IMG/VR virus record: IMGVR_UViG_3300021598_001004
Span: 1-55,065 of that record
Length of the DNA: 55,065 nt
Reading direction: 5' to 3' (one strand)
From: a virus
Positions within the stretch are counted from its first letter, which is position 1; the number at the start of each line of letters is the position of its first letter. Position numbers and translations under genes: made by a program. Shown here piece after piece: positions 9,978 to 18,636 of this stretch. Below the pieces are notes generated by a model that worked only from the letters and a program-made list of their open reading frames with translations, searched no databases and was not told the origin of the DNA.

Positions 9978-10210
9978 ATGGAAATCGTACTTTTCGCAGT
10001 AGTTGTAGTAGCACTAGGTGCTTTCATTTATTACAATCGTAGGTAGAAGGTGTAAAAGCCACTGCCGATGTTAACAAGGATGGCAAGGTTGATTCTGCTG
10101 ATGTAGCAGTTGTAAAAGAAAAAGCCAAGACAGTTGCCAAAAAGACAACAGCCAAGGCTAAAGAAACTGTTAAGAAATCAGCTGGTCGTACCCCTAAATC
10201 AAAGGCCTAA
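9978..10210 (+). pseudogene. Frameshifted small membrane / EF-hand-like phage protein
   Basis: A late promoter and AAGGAG lead into an ATG (9978) encoding a 22-residue hydrophobic peptide (MEIVLFAVVVVALGAFIYYN then RR) that stops at TAG 10044. Directly after, in another frame from 10043, comes VEGVKATADVNKDGKVDSAD, a calcium-loop/dockerin-like motif, then a Lys/Ala-rich histone-tail-like C-terminus to TAA 10210. The two parts look like one protein with an N-terminal membrane anchor, a D-x-N-x-D-G acidic loop and a basic tail. No slippery heptamer is obvious at the join, so an indel or assembly error is more likely than programmed frameshifting. Ends 12 bases inside convergent uvdE. Confidence 0.6.
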
Positions 10211-11224
10211 TCTTTTAGCTTCTTCGTAGAGTGCGAACGATGCTAAATTTTTAGCTTTGCTCTCGCACATGATGTCGAAGTTTTCCCTAAAACTCAGTGC
10301 CCATTCATTCACTGCTGTATTCCAGTAGAAGTCTGAATGTGCTCTGAGTTTTGCTTTTTTATACCCACTTGAAAGTAAAGATTCCATGATTGGGAATTGA
10401 TCTCTTGTGTGTCCAACAAGAATATCTTCACGGCTAACGGAATAGTGCATAGCAGGACGAACACCGCGCCAACTATCGATGACCTTTTTGACGCTGGCAT
10501 CTGCTGGAGCAATATACTCACCTTCACGACACCAGTGATGATGTATGTCAAGCACCATAGGAACAACATCAGAAATACTAAGACAGTCATCTAACCCCCA
10601 TGCATTTTCTTCATTTTCAATAGTAATAGTATTACGTGCTTCTGGAGTTAACCGAAGTAACGCAGCACGAATTCCATCGGGGCCTCGTCTACCCGCGATA
10701 TGAACGTTGATTTTAAAGTCTTGAAACGTTTTACCATATTCCATCCAGCGAGCCATGTCCACATGATATTCAAATTCCTCTATTGAACGATTTACAATAT
10801 CGTCTGACTCAGATGCCAGCACAGTAAACTGACCAGGATGAAAACTAAGCCTAACATTATTCTTGCGGGCCACTTCGCCCACGGTTCGAAATGCTGTTTC
10901 GCAATAGGCTCGGACATCGGGAGTCCGCCAAAACCAACTCCAAGTTGGCTCAGTGTACACAGGAAGGATATCGCTACTGAGTCGTACCATTCTAAGATCT
11001 TCATCTAATTCTCCTACTCGTTGTACAAGTAAGCGGCACGATTCAATGTTCTGTTCCATAAGGGACCAGAGTTTTTCAGTAGCCACGTCTTTAGTCTGTC
11101 TATTTAACCAGGCTACGGTAGTACTACCGGTATTGTATTTTTTACAATCATCTTTGGGTTTGATCCCATCTACTTGTGTAGGAGAATCAATCCACTTGCA
11201 GGCAAAACCTATACGTTTAGTCAT
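10199..11224 (-). CDS. uvsE: UV damage endonuclease UvdE/UvsE
   Basis: 341 residues, full length for the family. It begins MTKRIGFACKW, has the LSFHPGQFTV motif (about residue 130), and several metal-ligand-type His/Glu/Asp: INVHIAG, TIENEEN, LDIHHHW and RAHSDFYW, as expected for a TIM-barrel endonuclease with a metal centre. It nicks DNA 5' of UV photoproducts and so starts an alternative excision repair. Common in aquatic phages exposed to sunlight. A sigma70-type promoter places the likely transcript start at or within a base or two of the ATG. Confidence 0.93.
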   Translation of the reverse strand: MTKRIGFACKWIDSPTQVDGIKPKDDCKKYNTGSTTVAWLNRQTKDVATEKLWSLMEQNIESCRLLVQRVGELDEDLRMVRLSSDILPVYTEPTWSWFWRTPDVRAYCETAFRTVGEVARKNNVRLSFHPGQFTVLASESDDIVNRSIEEFEYHVDMARWMEYGKTFQDFKINVHIAGRRGPDGIRAALLRLTPEARNTITIENEENAWGLDDCLSISDVVPMVLDIHHHWCREGEYIAPADASVKKVIDSWRGVRPAMHYSVSREDILVGHTRDQFPIMESLLSSGYKKAKLRAHSDFYWNTAVNEWALSFRENFDIMCESKAKNLASFALYEEAKRLGL

Positions 11225-11230
11225 GCAGTA

Positions 11231-11259
11231 ATTGTATACTCATTACCGCCAATTGTCAA
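11231..11259 (-). promoter_or_regulatory. sigma70-like promoter of uvsE (TTGACA-17-TACAAT)
   Basis: -35 TTGACA at 11254-11259 and -10 TACAAT at 11231-11236 on the minus strand, spacing 17. The start codon is 7 bases downstream of the -10 box, so the transcript would be essentially leaderless. Overlaps the end of the upstream glycosyltransferase gene. Confidence 0.7.
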
Positions 11260-11938
11260 CAATTACAGGATCCATTACTTCATGGGGATTAGGAGTACCG
11301 TGGAATGCCAGTACAGAAGTTTCTGTAGGAATAATTGGATTGGCAATATTTTTAAAGTTATAGCCGCTGCCTTGCCTAACCAATTCTTCGTGCTTTCTTA
11401 TTTCCCATTTATAACTGCGTATCCAATCTGCAGGAAAGAATTCAATTTGTTCTCTACATACACTCCAGATATAATCTTGATCTCCGTGAAATTTTTTACA
11501 GATACCAGGATCTTGTTCTATATTATTCCACAAATGTTCGTAGTGATCACCTTGCCATCTTAACACGGCACTTCCTAGTTTTGGAGGTCTTGTTCCCCAT
11601 ATGCGACCAACATCCTCAAGTCCTACAAATTTACCAGAATTATAATTTACAAAATGATCAATGTTCCTTACAATGACCATATCTAGATCAAAAAATAAGT
11701 TGATATCTTCCTTGTAAAAATGGCCGCGTTTAAAAATGTAAGGTTTCCACCACCAACCTTGAACAGGATTGTTTGGCAGTATTCTTACACTGATACTAGG
11801 ATTAAAGTCTGTAGGGTCATCTGTAAAACAGATAAAATTGTGCGGCACAGTTAGATGCCGTTGTATCATACTGTAAAGATTGTTTACGTAGTTGGCACCG
11901 TATTTTGTACCATGCTTGAGACAGATTACGTTTAACAT
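11243..11938 (-). CDS. Putative glycosyltransferase (GT-A fold, DxD)
   Basis: 231 residues. The N-terminus (MLNVICLKHGTKYGANYVNN) is followed by FICFTDD at about 40 and FFDLDMVI at about 85, a DxD-type metal/nucleotide-sugar motif as in GT8-like enzymes. WWWKPYIF and GDQDYIW are further features seen in this group of phage and bacterial glycosyltransferases. It could glycosylate virion proteins or a host surface glycan; donor and acceptor are unknown. ATG overlaps the upstream stop codon (TAATG). Confidence 0.75.
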   Translation of the reverse strand: MLNVICLKHGTKYGANYVNNLYSMIQRHLTVPHNFICFTDDPTDFNPSISVRILPNNPVQGWWWKPYIFKRGHFYKEDINLFFDLDMVIVRNIDHFVNYNSGKFVGLEDVGRIWGTRPPKLGSAVLRWQGDHYEHLWNNIEQDPGICKKFHGDQDYIWSVCREQIEFFPADWIRSYKWEIRKHEELVRQGSGYNFKNIANPIIPTETSVLAFHGTPNPHEVMDPVIVDNWR

Positions 11939-12129
11939 TACCAGTGTCTAATTACGTTGGCTATAATAAACAAACAGGTTACCACATGAATTATAACCCA
12001 AAAAGTTTTGAGAAACAATGCGATCCTCGCTTCACGTACAGTAAGAATTGGAACATCCGGACGATCTTCGTCTGTTTGTCCCATTAGATGCCCAGTTGCC
12101 CGAGCCCATATTTTTTCTAAACTATTCAT
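11938..12129 (-). CDS. Small single-pass membrane protein
   Basis: 63 residues: a charged N-terminal half and one hydrophobic segment (FWVIIHVVTCLFIIANVI, about residues 43-60) near the C-terminus. Start at ATG 12129 overlaps the end of the PTPS-like gene by 4 bases, and its stop overlaps the glycosyltransferase start. No family recognised. Confidence 0.6.
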   Translation of the reverse strand: MNSLEKIWARATGHLMGQTDEDRPDVPILTVREARIALFLKTFWVIIHVVTCLFIIANVIRHW

Positions 12130-12617
12130 CCTTCGTATACAGCTGAATTTCCTGCGTGTTCAAATACTTCTGCTGAACGAAGACGTACACCTTGTCCAAC
12201 AGGATAACGTGCTTCAAACACACGACCATCAGGATGTGTCCATCCTCTTCCTACAATTCTAAGATCGCACAAAGCCTTACGTTCATGAGGTTTAACATTT
12301 ACAATTGATCCTGTTCCTGATACAGGAGGATCTCCCAAGTGACTCATTTGCCTAAAAAAGCTTAAGTGGGGGTCATCGTTAGCAACCACCAGAGTGTGAT
12401 CAAATTGCCATTCTGACCATTCTTTGAATGCTTTGAGTCCACCAAAGTCCATGACCCAATTGCGATCATCTAAAGTTTCAGATTCGAAAACAAGTTTGAT
12501 TCCAATACTATATCCGTGGATTAATGAACAATGACTGTGCGTTGAACGCCATTGTCTAAAACAGCAACTAAGACCTCTGTCGTTGCCATATGTTTTTGTT
12601 GAAAGATAATTTGCCAT
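12126..12617 (-). CDS. 6-pyruvoyl-tetrahydropterin synthase / QueD-like protein
   Basis: 163 residues. The HSHCSLIHGYSIGIKL motif (about 27-42) carries the His/Cys zinc-site pattern of the PTPS/QueD family, followed by WVMDFGGLK and QFDHTLVV, both characteristic (the second holding a catalytic His/Asp). The C-terminus holds EARYPVGQGVRL. QueD makes 6-carboxy-tetrahydropterin for 7-deazaguanine synthesis, which some phages use for DNA modification; no queC, queE or transglycosylase is seen in this window, so a pterin role is also possible. Start has an AAGGAG site. Confidence 0.75.
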   Translation of the reverse strand: MANYLSTKTYGNDRGLSCCFRQWRSTHSHCSLIHGYSIGIKLVFESETLDDRNWVMDFGGLKAFKEWSEWQFDHTLVVANDDPHLSFFRQMSHLGDPPVSGTGSIVNVKPHERKALCDLRIVGRGWTHPDGRVFEARYPVGQGVRLRSAEVFEHAGNSAVYEG

Positions 12618-12705
12618 CTCTAGTCTCCTTATGAAAAATGAGCAAGTTTGATGACATGCAGAATTTATAAAGCGGGGTGAATGCCATTGAAGACCGCTGT
12701 GTGTT

Positions 12706-12740
12706 ATTATACAGAACTATTTATGAAGTTTGCAAGACCC
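12706..12740 (-). promoter_or_regulatory. Possible promoter of the PTPS-like gene
   Basis: Minus-strand TATAAT at 12706-12711 with TTGCAA 18 bases upstream, and a CATAAATA late-like box at 12718-12725. Either could serve the gene starting at 12617; evidence is moderate. Confidence 0.4.
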
Positions 12741-13303
12741 TGTAAATTTTCTTTACTGACATTGGGCAATTGCCACTCTCTAGGCAATTGCCATTCATCT
12801 TCATTGTAAATTTTAAATGTTTTCTTTGGATTGCATTCAAACACACGACCTATTTGATAAACCCAATAACTGGGATCTACTTTGGGTTTATCCGCAGTAA
12901 GATAATTTTTAGTGTCTTTATAGACATTATTAACTAATCCGTCTTTGCTGTAAAGATCAAACCCTATTAGATTAATTTCATCGTGTCTATTAGTAGCCAA
13001 CAACACAGCATATGGACCACTACCCCAATGCCATGGATCGTCGGGCCTTGCATTACCTTTATATGGTAAATCTGGTACTAGTCGCACATGTGAATGCTGT
13101 TGATATTGATTAATCCAATTGTGTCTAGTATAAATTAACAACTGGGATCTTAATGCTTCATCGACCATTCTACTGTCAACACAGATTAAATGATCAACAT
13201 GTAGATCTCTATGTATAGCATTACATCCATATTTGACACAGTTAATTTTACTGATATCTATAGATTTACGGCTTTCGCCATTGCCAATTACTAGAGACTG
13301 CAT
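12707..13303 (-). CDS. Conserved phage protein, possible DUF115/sugar-transferase-like
   Basis: 198 residues. The N-terminus (MQSLVIGNGESRKSIDIS) has a Gly-rich VIGNGES loop, followed by KYGCNAIHRD and HLICVDSRM. This pattern is seen in phage and bacterial proteins related to the DUF115 / sialyltransferase-like group, but I cannot assign a reaction. GSGPYAVLLAT and INLIGFDLY are further conserved-looking segments. It directly follows the fibre-like genes on the minus strand, abutting the 289-residue protein, so a role in fibre modification is possible. Confidence 0.6.
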   Translation of the reverse strand: MQSLVIGNGESRKSIDISKINCVKYGCNAIHRDLHVDHLICVDSRMVDEALRSQLLIYTRHNWINQYQQHSHVRLVPDLPYKGNARPDDPWHWGSGPYAVLLATNRHDEINLIGFDLYSKDGLVNNVYKDTKNYLTADKPKVDPSYWVYQIGRVFECNPKKTFKIYNEDEWQLPREWQLPNVSKENLQGLANFINSSV

Positions 13304-14173
13304 TTATGATGGTTGAATTTGTCCAAACGGTAGCCATTGACCAGGAATGCCGGATTGAACACATACCCAACCAATAAAGCTGTTGATTGCTGGTTGTGAA
13401 TTCCAAACAATGTCACCTACTGAATGATTGCCGCCACTAGGAGGTTCAGTGCCGCGTAGATGTAGTGTGTTATTGAATTTTATAGCACCACTGACCTGTA
13501 ATTCTGCTCTAGGATCTACTTGGGAAACATTGATCCCTAATTTACCATTAACAGTTACTTTGCTGGGTCCAAAGTTTTTATTTCCTAATTCAATGTCTCC
13601 GCTGCCGCTTACTGAAATTCTTGCAGTATTATCAGTAACAATATCAAAGTCGTTGGCAGCATATGTACCCACAGCTCCTCTACTATGTTCAGTGGTTCCT
13701 AACATTACTTCAACACCATTTTCTAAAATACTGAACATGGCATTAGGAGCATCTGTTCCAAGGCCTAATCTGTCTGATGAACTATCGTAAAACAAGTATT
13801 GATTAATTTGTAGATCGCCATCAACAATTAATCCTTTTAATCTACCAACTTCTTTTAAATTACTTTTTGTTACAGTTGGTCCTAATTCTTTTTCATTTAA
13901 TACAGGAACGTTGTTAATACTAAAATTTTTATCTTTGCCTAGGTCAATTGAATCAGTACTGAAAAATCTATCTGGACCTGTGGTAGCAACAAATTGTTTA
14001 GTTACCAGACCATTGCCAGTCCAAAGTAACCCTTTGCCTACAACAGTGCCTTCCTTGCCTGCTTTGAATTCCACATGCTGTATATTGACCAGACTGACTT
14101 CTTGAAATTCTTCTTGTAGTAATAATTTCAGTGCGTCAGTGACTGCGGTAATTTTTTGATCTACATTGCTCAT
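13304..14173 (-). CDS. Fibre-like structural protein, paralogue B
   Basis: 289 residues. From about residue 45 it is a clear paralogue of the next gene upstream: TKQFVATTGPDRFFSTDSID, SINNVPVLNEKELGPTVTKS, FYDSSSDRLGLGTDAPNA and NSQPAINSFIGWVC all have matched partners there. The C-terminus (GWVCVQSGIPGQWLPFG) resembles fibre-tip segments. Its ATG overlaps the end of the paralogue (4 bases). It lacks the paralogue's longer N-terminal region. Confidence 0.75.
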   Translation of the reverse strand: MSNVDQKITAVTDALKLLLQEEFQEVSLVNIQHVEFKAGKEGTVVGKGLLWTGNGLVTKQFVATTGPDRFFSTDSIDLGKDKNFSINNVPVLNEKELGPTVTKSNLKEVGRLKGLIVDGDLQINQYLFYDSSSDRLGLGTDAPNAMFSILENGVEVMLGTTEHSRGAVGTYAANDFDIVTDNTARISVSGSGDIELGNKNFGPSKVTVNGKLGINVSQVDPRAELQVSGAIKFNNTLHLRGTEPPSGGNHSVGDIVWNSQPAINSFIGWVCVQSGIPGQWLPFGQIQPS

Positions 14174-15312
14174 ACGTTAACTATTGCTCCAAATGCAGCC
14201 CAACGACCGGGGTTACCACTGGCAGTGCAGATCCAACCAGCATGTGATCCAACTTGTGGATTAGTATTCCAAACAACATCGCCCTTGACATATTCGCCTG
14301 CTGATGGTGCAACTTCACCATACATATGAATATGTCCGTGATATCTAATTGGACCAGCTACATGCAAATCTACTTCAGGATCTGGATTTTTAACTTTGAT
14401 AGCTAATTTTCCATGCACTGAAATTTGCACAGGCGCCTGTGTAGTATTGCCTAATTTAATATCGCCATTTTGCTCTACGCTGATTCTTGGTCTGTTATCA
14501 GTAACAATATCAAAAGGTAAGCTGGCATAAGTTCCAACCATACCTCTGGAACTTTCTCTGGTGCCTAACACTACTTCTATGGCATCTTCTGCTACGCTAA
14601 GTGCAGCATGAGGAGTATCGGTGCCTAGTCCTAATCTATCACTGGTTGAATCATAGAACATGTATTGATTAACAATAATGTCTCCATCTACTGTTAATCC
14701 TCTTAGTCTACCTAATTCTTTAATGTTACTTTTAGTAACACTAGGTCCTAGTTCGTTTTCGTTTAGTACAGTCACATTGTTTATAGACAAGTGACGATCT
14801 TTTGCCAAGTCTAAATTTTCTGTGGAAAATAAACGATCTGGATTAGCACTCATAACAAACTGTTTGGTAATTTTACCACCAGTCCAAATAATACCTTTAC
14901 CGTAGTATGTGTCCTCTGATGTTGATTTAAACTCTAAAGGACTGAACTTTTCTAATTTTACATCGGCTCTAATTTCGTCAACTTGTAATAGTCCTGCTTT
15001 GAGCAAACCAGCCACTTCCATACTTTGAGCAGTGATGTTACCTTCTACAGCAAGATTATCTTTGACTGTGTTTACACGTAGATTATCAACTGCAATTTCT
15101 TGATCTGTAATAGTTAGCTGAGTTTTTGTAGCACGATCAGCGATACCAGTGCTGGCAAAATTAACAATCTTGCCTCCATTAATATGGTCCCCACTCAGGG
15201 AACGTTTTGGAAGATTTTGAAGAAAATGTTCAACGTTTACATTGGCTGCAGCCTGTGATTTTATGGCTGTGCCCAGTAATTCTAATGCTTGATCTACGGT
15301 AGTTTTGTTCAT
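14170..15312 (-). CDS. Fibre-like structural protein, paralogue A
   Basis: 380 residues; the N-terminal 90-residue region (helical MNKTTVDQALELLGTAIKSQ, then beta-type sequence) is absent from paralogue B. The rest matches paralogue B: TKQFVMSANPDRLFSTENLD, SINNVTVLNENELGPSVTKS, FYDSTSDRLGLGTDTPHA, GWICTASGNPGRWAAFG. Probably a tail-fibre or neck structural protein. A GATAAATA late-like box lies 7 bases upstream of the ATG. Confidence 0.75.
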   Translation of the reverse strand: MNKTTVDQALELLGTAIKSQAAANVNVEHFLQNLPKRSLSGDHINGGKIVNFASTGIADRATKTQLTITDQEIAVDNLRVNTVKDNLAVEGNITAQSMEVAGLLKAGLLQVDEIRADVKLEKFSPLEFKSTSEDTYYGKGIIWTGGKITKQFVMSANPDRLFSTENLDLAKDRHLSINNVTVLNENELGPSVTKSNIKELGRLRGLTVDGDIIVNQYMFYDSTSDRLGLGTDTPHAALSVAEDAIEVVLGTRESSRGMVGTYASLPFDIVTDNRPRISVEQNGDIKLGNTTQAPVQISVHGKLAIKVKNPDPEVDLHVAGPIRYHGHIHMYGEVAPSAGEYVKGDVVWNTNPQVGSHAGWICTASGNPGRWAAFGAIVNV

Positions 15313-15319
15313 GATTTAA

Positions 15320-15327
15320 TATTTATC
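15320..15327 (-). promoter_or_regulatory. Late promoter-like box GATAAATA
   Basis: One mismatch from TATAAATA on the minus strand, 7 bases before the ATG at 15312. Confidence 0.5.
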
Positions 15328-15337
15328 TACCTATATT

Positions 15338-15598
15338 TTATTCAGGATTGGGCGTGTTAAAAGAAGTGTGTTCTTTGTTAACAAATTCTAAAACCTGCTG
15401 ATCTGCAGAAAGAATCTGCACACAATTTTCTTCTGTAAGATTTTCAAAATGATCAAATGATTTTAAAATTTTGTGTCCTGGATCTAGAGGATTTATTACA
15501 TAAATTTCAGTGCGTTCACTGTATTTTCTTATTTCAATAGATTTTCCGTTTATATTTTGATTAGTTCTAAACAATAAATCTTTTTTATTACCAAGCAT
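15338..15598 (-). CDS. Small phage protein of unknown function
   Basis: 86 residues (MLGNKKDLLFRTNQNINGKS at the N-terminus), with mixed charge and no signal peptide or membrane segment. Starts 11 bases inside the 3' end of the 999-residue fibre gene, so it is probably co-translated and may be a fibre chaperone or assembly factor. That role is a guess from position. Confidence 0.55.
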   Translation of the reverse strand: MLGNKKDLLFRTNQNINGKSIEIRKYSERTEIYVINPLDPGHKILKSFDHFENLTEENCVQILSADQQVLEFVNKEHTSFNTPNPE

Positions 15599-18587
15599 AG
15601 AATACCTCCGCTCTCCATGACCAACGAGTTAATGAACTAGTTGATGGACTGTTTCTGTTTATAAATCTTAATATTACGCTAGATCCTGAAGCTACAATTA
15701 ATGCTTTTCCAGCATTAACTGCTCCTGCTGGAAAGTTAGTAGAATCCGTATTAAATGCACCGTGTTCTAACGCTGCACCTTCAATAGTCCAGGTTGAGGT
15801 TGCATCGTTATACCAAAGTCCTTGGATCCAAGATTTATGCAATCTAGCTCTAGCTGTCGGAGCACCAAAATCATTTTCGTATATGGCAATGCAACTAATC
15901 CTTACAAAGCTGTACCCGTTACTAAATGGCCATAATTCTGAAGTGATATCAAAATCTGTTTGAGTATCAGTATTAAATTGACTGAAGGCATCGACAAAAA
16001 CCGAGAATCCAGCGATGCCCTGTCTTAATCCACCGCCAACACCGCTGGAAAAAGTATATGTATTACTACTAAGTGAAGATGTACTAATTGAGGTAGAGCC
16101 ATTAATTGCTCCGCCCACTCTTAATGCTCCGCTGATTCCTACTCCACCAGTTACCACTAATGTTCCAGTTGTTGTGTTAGTACTTGCAAAGCCTGCGGTG
16201 AATCTGGTCTGTCCGTTAGATTCAAGAGTTGTAAAATTACCTGCTGCTCTAGTTGTAACACCAATACTCATTCTATTAATTGAACCTGCGGTAGCTGGGT
16301 TGATAGTAACAGTGCCAGTCCCTGTTGGTGCTAACGATAAGTTAGCATTTGCTGGATCTAATGTCACTGTACTTGATGCAGATATTGTTGAAGCATTGAT
16401 AGCAGCACTAATTGTTCCTGCGCTAAAATTTCCAGTTACCGCTTCTCTAAATACTAATGTACCAGCAGTGTTTGCAGAAGTAGCGTTAGACGTAATAGTA
16501 TAAGATGTTCCGTCAGCAGCATTTGGTGCAGTTGCTGATAAACCACTACCGCTAACACCGACTGTAATAGCATACTGACCAACGGTGCTGGTCCCTAGTG
16601 TAATAACATCAAGACCGGAAGTTGTACTTATGGTTATGTCTTGTGTTCCGTCAAAACTTGCAGTTCCTGTAATAAATCCAGACAGTCCAATGTTTCTAGC
16701 TGTGTGTAACTTACTGGCACTATTGGCCTGTAAATTGTTAACCTTGGTAGTTGATACAACTGTAAATGGTGCAGTACCATCTGCTATAGTGGATTCAACA
16801 GTTGTAAATCTTCCTGTGGCTGCGGTCGTAGCACCAACTGTCATGTTATTAATAGAACCAGTAGCCCCAGATGACATGGTAATTGCACCAGCACCTGTGG
16901 TAGTATAACTTTGATTATTAGTTGTGGTGTCTATGTTTATTGTACTATTTGCACCCAATGTAGTAAACGCACCAGTACCTCTAGTACTTGCACCGATGTT
17001 TGTATTATTAATGTTACCGGCAGTAGTTGGATTAACAGTTAAACCACCCGCTGGTTGTATTGTAACTGTTCCAGTACCAGTCGGAGACAATGTTGTATTA
17101 ACATTGGCACCATTTACATCGACTGCTCCTGTTAAAGTTGTTGTGCTGTTGGCAGCTAGAGTAGTAAATGCACCAGTACCTCTAGTTGAGGCTCCAACAT
17201 TCATATTGTCAATAGAACCAACTGTTCCAGAACTAATTGTTAGGACGCCTGCACCTGTGGTAGTAAATGATGAATTATTAGCACCTGCCGAAAGCGTGAC
17301 AGCATTATTGGCAGCTAAGGTAGTAAATGCACCAGTTCCTCTAGTTGAGGCACCGACATTCATATTGTCAATAGAACCAACTGTGCCGGAACTTACAGTG
17401 ATAGTACCTGCTCCAGTCGTTGTATAACTTTGATTATTGGTAGTTGTATTAAAAGTTACAACACCGGTGAAAGTTGCAGTACTATTGGCACCTAATGTAG
17501 TAAATGCACCAGTACCTCTAGTACTTGCACCAATATTGATATTATTGATGTTACCGGCAGTTGTGGGATTAATTGTAACAGTTCCAGTACCAGTTGGACT
17601 AATGGTCACATTAGCATCTAAAGGACTTAATCCAACAGTTGAATTGGCATCTAATGTAGTAAACGCACCAGTTCCTCTTGTACTTGCACCGATATTTGTA
17701 TTATTGATATTACCAGCGGTAGTTGGATTAATAGTTAAACCACCCACTGGTTGTATTGTGACAGTACCAGAACCAGTCGGACTAATAGTTACATTGGCAT
17801 TTGATGGACTAAGACCAACAGTTGAATTGGCATCTAACGTAGTAAATGCACCAGTACCTCTTGTACTTGCACCAATGTTTGTATTATTAATGTTACCAGC
17901 GGTAGTTGGATTAACAGTTAACCCGCCAGCTGGTTGTATTGTGACGGTACCAGTTCCTGTAGGCGAAATTGTAGTGTTGACATTACTGCCGTTGATGTCA
18001 ACTGCACCAGTTAGCGTAGTTGTACTATTAGCGGCTAGTGTAGTAAATGCACCAGTTCCTCTTGTACTGGCTCCAATACTCATATTATTAATAGTACCAG
18101 CAGTGGCTGGATTGATTACTACGGAACCAGTTCCTAATGGACTAATCGTAGTAGTAACATCAAGACCGTTAATGTTAACAGTGCCTTCTAATGTAGTTGT
18201 TCCGGTGGCAGTCAGTGTGGTAAATCCGCCTGTGGCTTTTGTTACAGATCCAACCGGTGTTGCCTGTATACTACTAGCATATATCGCACCACCTACTCCG
18301 AGTCCTCCGGTAATTCTCACTGCACCTGAAGTAGTATTAGTAGCTGCCTGACTGTTTTGAAAGTTTGTTACTAGGGGAACATTGCCGCCTTCAAAGGCAG
18401 CAGAAATAGTAGAGTTAGCATTTATTTGAATAGCGTCGCCTGCTTCATTAGGCACGAATTCAATGAAGTTGCCCGCGGTTAAAGTTAAACCGTCATCAAC
18501 ATCATCAGCTGAAATAGTTACATTATTTGGTTGGAGGATGATGCGTCTAAAAGCATCTGCTACGGCAACTCGCCCAATATCAGGCAT
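15588..18587 (-). CDS. Repetitive tail-fibre protein, 999 aa
   Basis: 999 residues, Thr/Asn/Gly/Ala-rich. The motif GASTRGTGAFTTL occurs seven times exactly, plus about three degenerate copies (for example GVTTRAAGNFTTLES), in units of roughly 30-55 residues joined by NPTTAGNINN and SPTGTGTVTIQP segments. Such beta-repeat arrays are typical of phage fibre shafts. The N-terminal MPDIGRVAVADAFRRIILQP differs from the repeats and is probably the attachment end; the last 150 residues (from about GVGGGLRQGIAGF) are non-repetitive and likely form the receptor-binding tip. GATAAATA and AAGGAG precede the ATG. Confidence 0.85.
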   Translation of the reverse strand: MPDIGRVAVADAFRRIILQPNNVTISADDVDDGLTLTAGNFIEFVPNEAGDAIQINANSTISAAFEGGNVPLVTNFQNSQAATNTTSGAVRITGGLGVGGAIYASSIQATPVGSVTKATGGFTTLTATGTTTLEGTVNINGLDVTTTISPLGTGSVVINPATAGTINNMSIGASTRGTGAFTTLAANSTTTLTGAVDINGSNVNTTISPTGTGTVTIQPAGGLTVNPTTAGNINNTNIGASTRGTGAFTTLDANSTVGLSPSNANVTISPTGSGTVTIQPVGGLTINPTTAGNINNTNIGASTRGTGAFTTLDANSTVGLSPLDANVTISPTGTGTVTINPTTAGNINNINIGASTRGTGAFTTLGANSTATFTGVVTFNTTTNNQSYTTTGAGTITVSSGTVGSIDNMNVGASTRGTGAFTTLAANNAVTLSAGANNSSFTTTGAGVLTISSGTVGSIDNMNVGASTRGTGAFTTLAANSTTTLTGAVDVNGANVNTTLSPTGTGTVTIQPAGGLTVNPTTAGNINNTNIGASTRGTGAFTTLGANSTINIDTTTNNQSYTTTGAGAITMSSGATGSINNMTVGATTAATGRFTTVESTIADGTAPFTVVSTTKVNNLQANSASKLHTARNIGLSGFITGTASFDGTQDITISTTSGLDVITLGTSTVGQYAITVGVSGSGLSATAPNAADGTSYTITSNATSANTAGTLVFREAVTGNFSAGTISAAINASTISASSTVTLDPANANLSLAPTGTGTVTINPATAGSINRMSIGVTTRAAGNFTTLESNGQTRFTAGFASTNTTTGTLVVTGGVGISGALRVGGAINGSTSISTSSLSSNTYTFSSGVGGGLRQGIAGFSVFVDAFSQFNTDTQTDFDITSELWPFSNGYSFVRISCIAIYENDFGAPTARARLHKSWIQGLWYNDATSTWTIEGAALEHGAFNTDSTNFPAGAVNAGKALIVASGSSVILRFINRNSPSTSSLTRWSWRAEVFYAW
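16170..18240 (-). repeat. Tandem internal repeats of the fibre gene
   Basis: Imperfect DNA repeats, roughly 90-160 bp each, encode the GASTRGTGAFTTL units. Near-identical stretches recur many times, which favours recombination-driven change in repeat number and may cause assembly collapse. Confidence 0.7.
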
Positions 18588-18610
18588 GGATAAACACTCC
18601 TTATTTGGAG

Positions 18611-18618
18611 TATTTATC
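18611..18618 (-). promoter_or_regulatory. Late promoter-like box GATAAATA of the 999-aa fibre gene
   Basis: Minus-strand GATAAATA, 23 bases before the ATG at 18587, with an AAGGAG ribosome site at 18597-18602 in between. Confidence 0.6.
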
Positions 18619-18636
18619 CGCCTATATTTACATTGA

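Noticed and set aside
16015-18351. Long plus-strand frames opposite the 999-residue fibre gene
   Set aside because: They are antisense shadows of the repeat-rich gene; they lack ribosome sites and consist of Pro/Val/Ala-biased sequence created by the sense codons.
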